This document shows, in pieces, positions 13,915 to 15,344 of a DNA stretch of 15,344 nt. Source of the stretch: Syntrophomonas sp964422685 (lineage in GTDB: Bacteria > Bacillota > Syntrophomonadia > Syntrophomonadales > Syntrophomonadaceae); contig CAYRCG010000041.1 of the NCBI GenBank assembly GCA_964422685.1, positions 1 to 15,344 on the forward strand, written 5' to 3'. The notes under the pieces are model-generated. The model made no database searches and was not told the origin of the DNA. It saw only the letters and a program-made list of their open reading frames with translations. A program made the translations under genes and the position numbers. How positions within the stretch are numbered: the stretch's first letter is position 1; each line of letters opens with the position of its first letter.

Positions 13915-15138
13915 ATGGCCGAGGAAATGCGCATAGTTTTGCGCAACTACGGTAAGATCGATCCACTGAAAATCGATGATTATATAGCTGCCGGGGGTTA
14001 TAAATCTTTGGAAAAAGCCCGGGGCATGAAGCAGACTGAAGTCATTGAGGAAGTTAAAAAGTCTAATCTGCGGGGACGCGGAGGAGCCGGGTTTAATGCT
14101 GGCATGAAGTGGAACTTCTCCTATCAAGTACAGTCGGAAGAAAAATACGTGGTCTGTAATGCGGATGAAGGGGAACCGGGCACCTACAAGGACCGCATTA
14201 TAATGGAAAATGACCCCCAAAGTGTAATTGAAGGGATGGCCATCTGCGGTTATGCTATAGGGTCTACAAAAGGCTATATCTATTGCCGGGGCGAATATCC
14301 CTATGTAGTAGATATTTTGAACCAGGCCATTGCCCAGGCTAAGGACAAAGGGGTACTGGGCGATTTCGATGTTGAGGTCAGGATGGGCGCCGGAGCCTAT
14401 GTTTGCGGCGAGGAAAGCGCCCTAATCGAATCCATTGAGGGGCATCGCGGCGAGCCACGCTTTAAGCCCCCTTTCCCCCCGGTTATCGGCCTATGGCAAA
14501 AACCAACCATAGTAAACAATGTCGAAACCTTCGCCAACATCCCCGTTATACTTGAAAAAGGCGGGGATTGGTATAAGGCTATTGGTGCCCCTAACTACCC
14601 GGGGACCAAGGTTTTGACCCTAACCGGCGACGTAAATAACCGCGCTTTCTTTGAAGTACCTACTAATACAACTATTAGAGAGGTTGTTTTTGGACTCGGC
14701 GGCGGTATAGCCGGTGGCAAACAATTCAAAGCGGTACAGATTGGCGGAACTTCAGGTGGATTCATCCCCGAGGCTAATCTGGATACCCCTATAGATTTTG
14801 ACTCTATGAATTCTATAGGTGCAGTACTCGGTTCCGGTGCAGTATTTGTAATGGACGAAAGCCGTGATATAGTTGATGTAGTAACCCGCATCGCTAAATT
14901 CTTCGAACATGAATCCTGTGGCAAATGTTCACCCTGCCGCGAAGGTACTAAAAGAATGCATGAAATGATGAGCCGTCTTAATGCCGGCGAAGGCAGTGCG
15001 GCAGATCTGGAGTTAATAGGCCGTTTAGGCAAAGTGATGTCAGTCGCTTGCCTTTGTGGCCTAGGCCAAGCCGCACCGGCACCGGTTCTAACTACTATCA
15101 AGAATTTTAATGCGGATTACCAGGCAAAGCTGAATTAG
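13915..15138 (+). CDS. NuoF-type NADH-binding FMN subunit of formate dehydrogenase
   Basis: A 407-aa diaphorase subunit that binds NAD(H), FMN and one [4Fe-4S] cluster. Motifs: LRGRGGAGFNAGMKW (52-66, nucleotide binding), CNADEGEPGTYKDR, GAGAYVCGEESALIESIEG with RGEPRFKPPFPP (FMN/NAD region), GGTSGGFIP in the SLBB-like part, and ESCGKCSPCREG with C335, C338 and C341 plus a fourth Cys at 379 or 381. The length equals plain NuoF; the extra N-terminal thioredoxin-like and C-terminal ferredoxin-like domains of bifurcating HydB are absent. The ATG at 13915 has AGGAGG 7 nt upstream; an ATG at 13897 lies before that site and is unlikely. It is the last visible gene of the operon, 27 nt after the NuoE-like gene. 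An AGATCT site (15003-15008) lies in it. Confidence 0.93.
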   Translation: MAEEMRIVLRNYGKIDPLKIDDYIAAGGYKSLEKARGMKQTEVIEEVKKSNLRGRGGAGFNAGMKWNFSYQVQSEEKYVVCNADEGEPGTYKDRIIMENDPQSVIEGMAICGYAIGSTKGYIYCRGEYPYVVDILNQAIAQAKDKGVLGDFDVEVRMGAGAYVCGEESALIESIEGHRGEPRFKPPFPPVIGLWQKPTIVNNVETFANIPVILEKGGDWYKAIGAPNYPGTKVLTLTGDVNNRAFFEVPTNTTIREVVFGLGGGIAGGKQFKAVQIGGTSGGFIPEANLDTPIDFDSMNSIGAVLGSGAVFVMDESRDIVDVVTRIAKFFEHESCGKCSPCREGTKRMHEMMSRLNAGEGSAADLELIGRLGKVMSVACLCGLGQAAPAPVLTTIKNFNADYQAKLN

Positions 15139-15247
15139 TTTTACCGGGTACAGTGTTTTCTCTGAAAATTAGGTATTATAGAAAATCAAATAATAATGTC
15201 CCCGATAAATAGGCTCGGGCTTCTTTAAAGGGGGCAAGAACAACCGT

Positions 15248-15344
15248 TTAGTGCTTATCCCGAAACCGTTCCGGGATAAGCACTTTCCTTACCCATCCTT
15301 CTGGTTCCAATCCATCTTTGGTTTTTTGCAGGAATTTCACATTA
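15248..15344 (-). CDS. possible C-terminal end of an unknown gene
   Basis: On the minus strand one frame is open from the window edge to a TAA at 15250-15248 and gives 31 residues, charged and soluble-looking (e.g. KTKDGLEPEGWVRKVLIPER). The other two frames are closed early. It would end convergently with nuoF. Too short to recognise; it could be chance. Confidence 0.35.
   Translation of the reverse strand, partial: NVKFLQKTKDGLEPEGWVRKVLIPERFRDKH
15251..15283. terminator. 12-bp perfect hairpin between convergent transcripts
   Basis: GTGCTTATCCCG (15251-15262) and CGGGATAAGCAC (15272-15283) form a perfect 12-bp stem with a 9-nt loop, followed on the plus strand by TTTCCTT. It is a plausible terminator of the fdhA operon, though 112 nt beyond the nuoF stop and with a weak U run. 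On the minus strand the same bases would be the last codons of the possible partial gene. The gap before it (15139-15250) also holds a loose CCCGA/TCGGG hairpin near 15201-15220. Confidence 0.5.

Noticed and set aside
14595..15101. 168-aa minus-strand open frame
   Set aside because: It is a shadow of the NuoF-like gene, whose cofactor motifs are all in the plus frame.

Overview
The window looks like chromosome of a strictly anaerobic Clostridia-type Firmicute, with a syntroph/acetogen flavour (Syntrophomonas- or Moorella-like). The reasons are strong AGGAGG ribosome sites with frequent GTG/TTG starts, a T-box leader, a type-Iβ DAHP synthase, Sir2 and PssA housekeeping genes, and a selenocysteine formate dehydrogenase paired with NuoE/NuoF-type subunits. 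The genus is inference; no rRNA or other marker is present.

Layout, left part. Positions 1-278 hold the promoter and most of a minus-strand T-box leader whose specifier reads AUC (isoleucine); the controlled gene lies off the left edge. A minus-strand block (2574 to 321) follows: a beta-class DNA methyltransferase, a BglII-family restriction endonuclease overlapping it by 4 bp, a stand-alone TfoX C-terminal domain protein and a small cupin. Next come a minus-strand DAHP synthase without the N-terminal regulatory domain (2852-3679) and a plus-strand sirtuin (3838-4608).

Middle part. A minus-strand NUDIX CoA-pyrophosphatase-like gene and pssA are bracketed by two 148-bp copies of one intergenic repeat in inverted orientation (4713-4860 and 6466-6613), among other short dispersed repeat pieces. 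Plus-strand fdhD (6716-7510) starts the formate dehydrogenase region.

Right part. About 720 nt of untranslated leader (about 7691-8435) precede fdhA. I read three tandem structured RNA modules there, each built around a GGAAAG core preceded by a GNRA-like hairpin and a C-rich strand, resembling the molybdenum/tungsten cofactor (Moco/Tuco) riboswitch family. Modules 1 and 2 share an 11-bp pairing with a compensatory base change. Modules 1 and 3 end in U-tract terminators. The leader feeds a five-gene operon: fdhA (in-frame UGA/Sec at residue 353 with an adjacent SECIS hairpin), a molybdopterin-binding MoeA-like protein with a C-terminal Cys cluster, moeA, and nuoE- and nuoF-like diaphorase subunits.

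How it fits together. FdhA should oxidise formate (or reduce CO2) at a W/Mo-bis-MGD site and pass electrons through its Fe-S relay to the NuoE/NuoF pair, which exchanges them with NAD(H). FdhD and the two MoeA-like proteins would supply sulfurated metal cofactor. The serial cofactor-type riboswitches would tie expression of enzyme and cofactor insertion to cofactor supply. The most unusual object in the window is this triple tandem leader.
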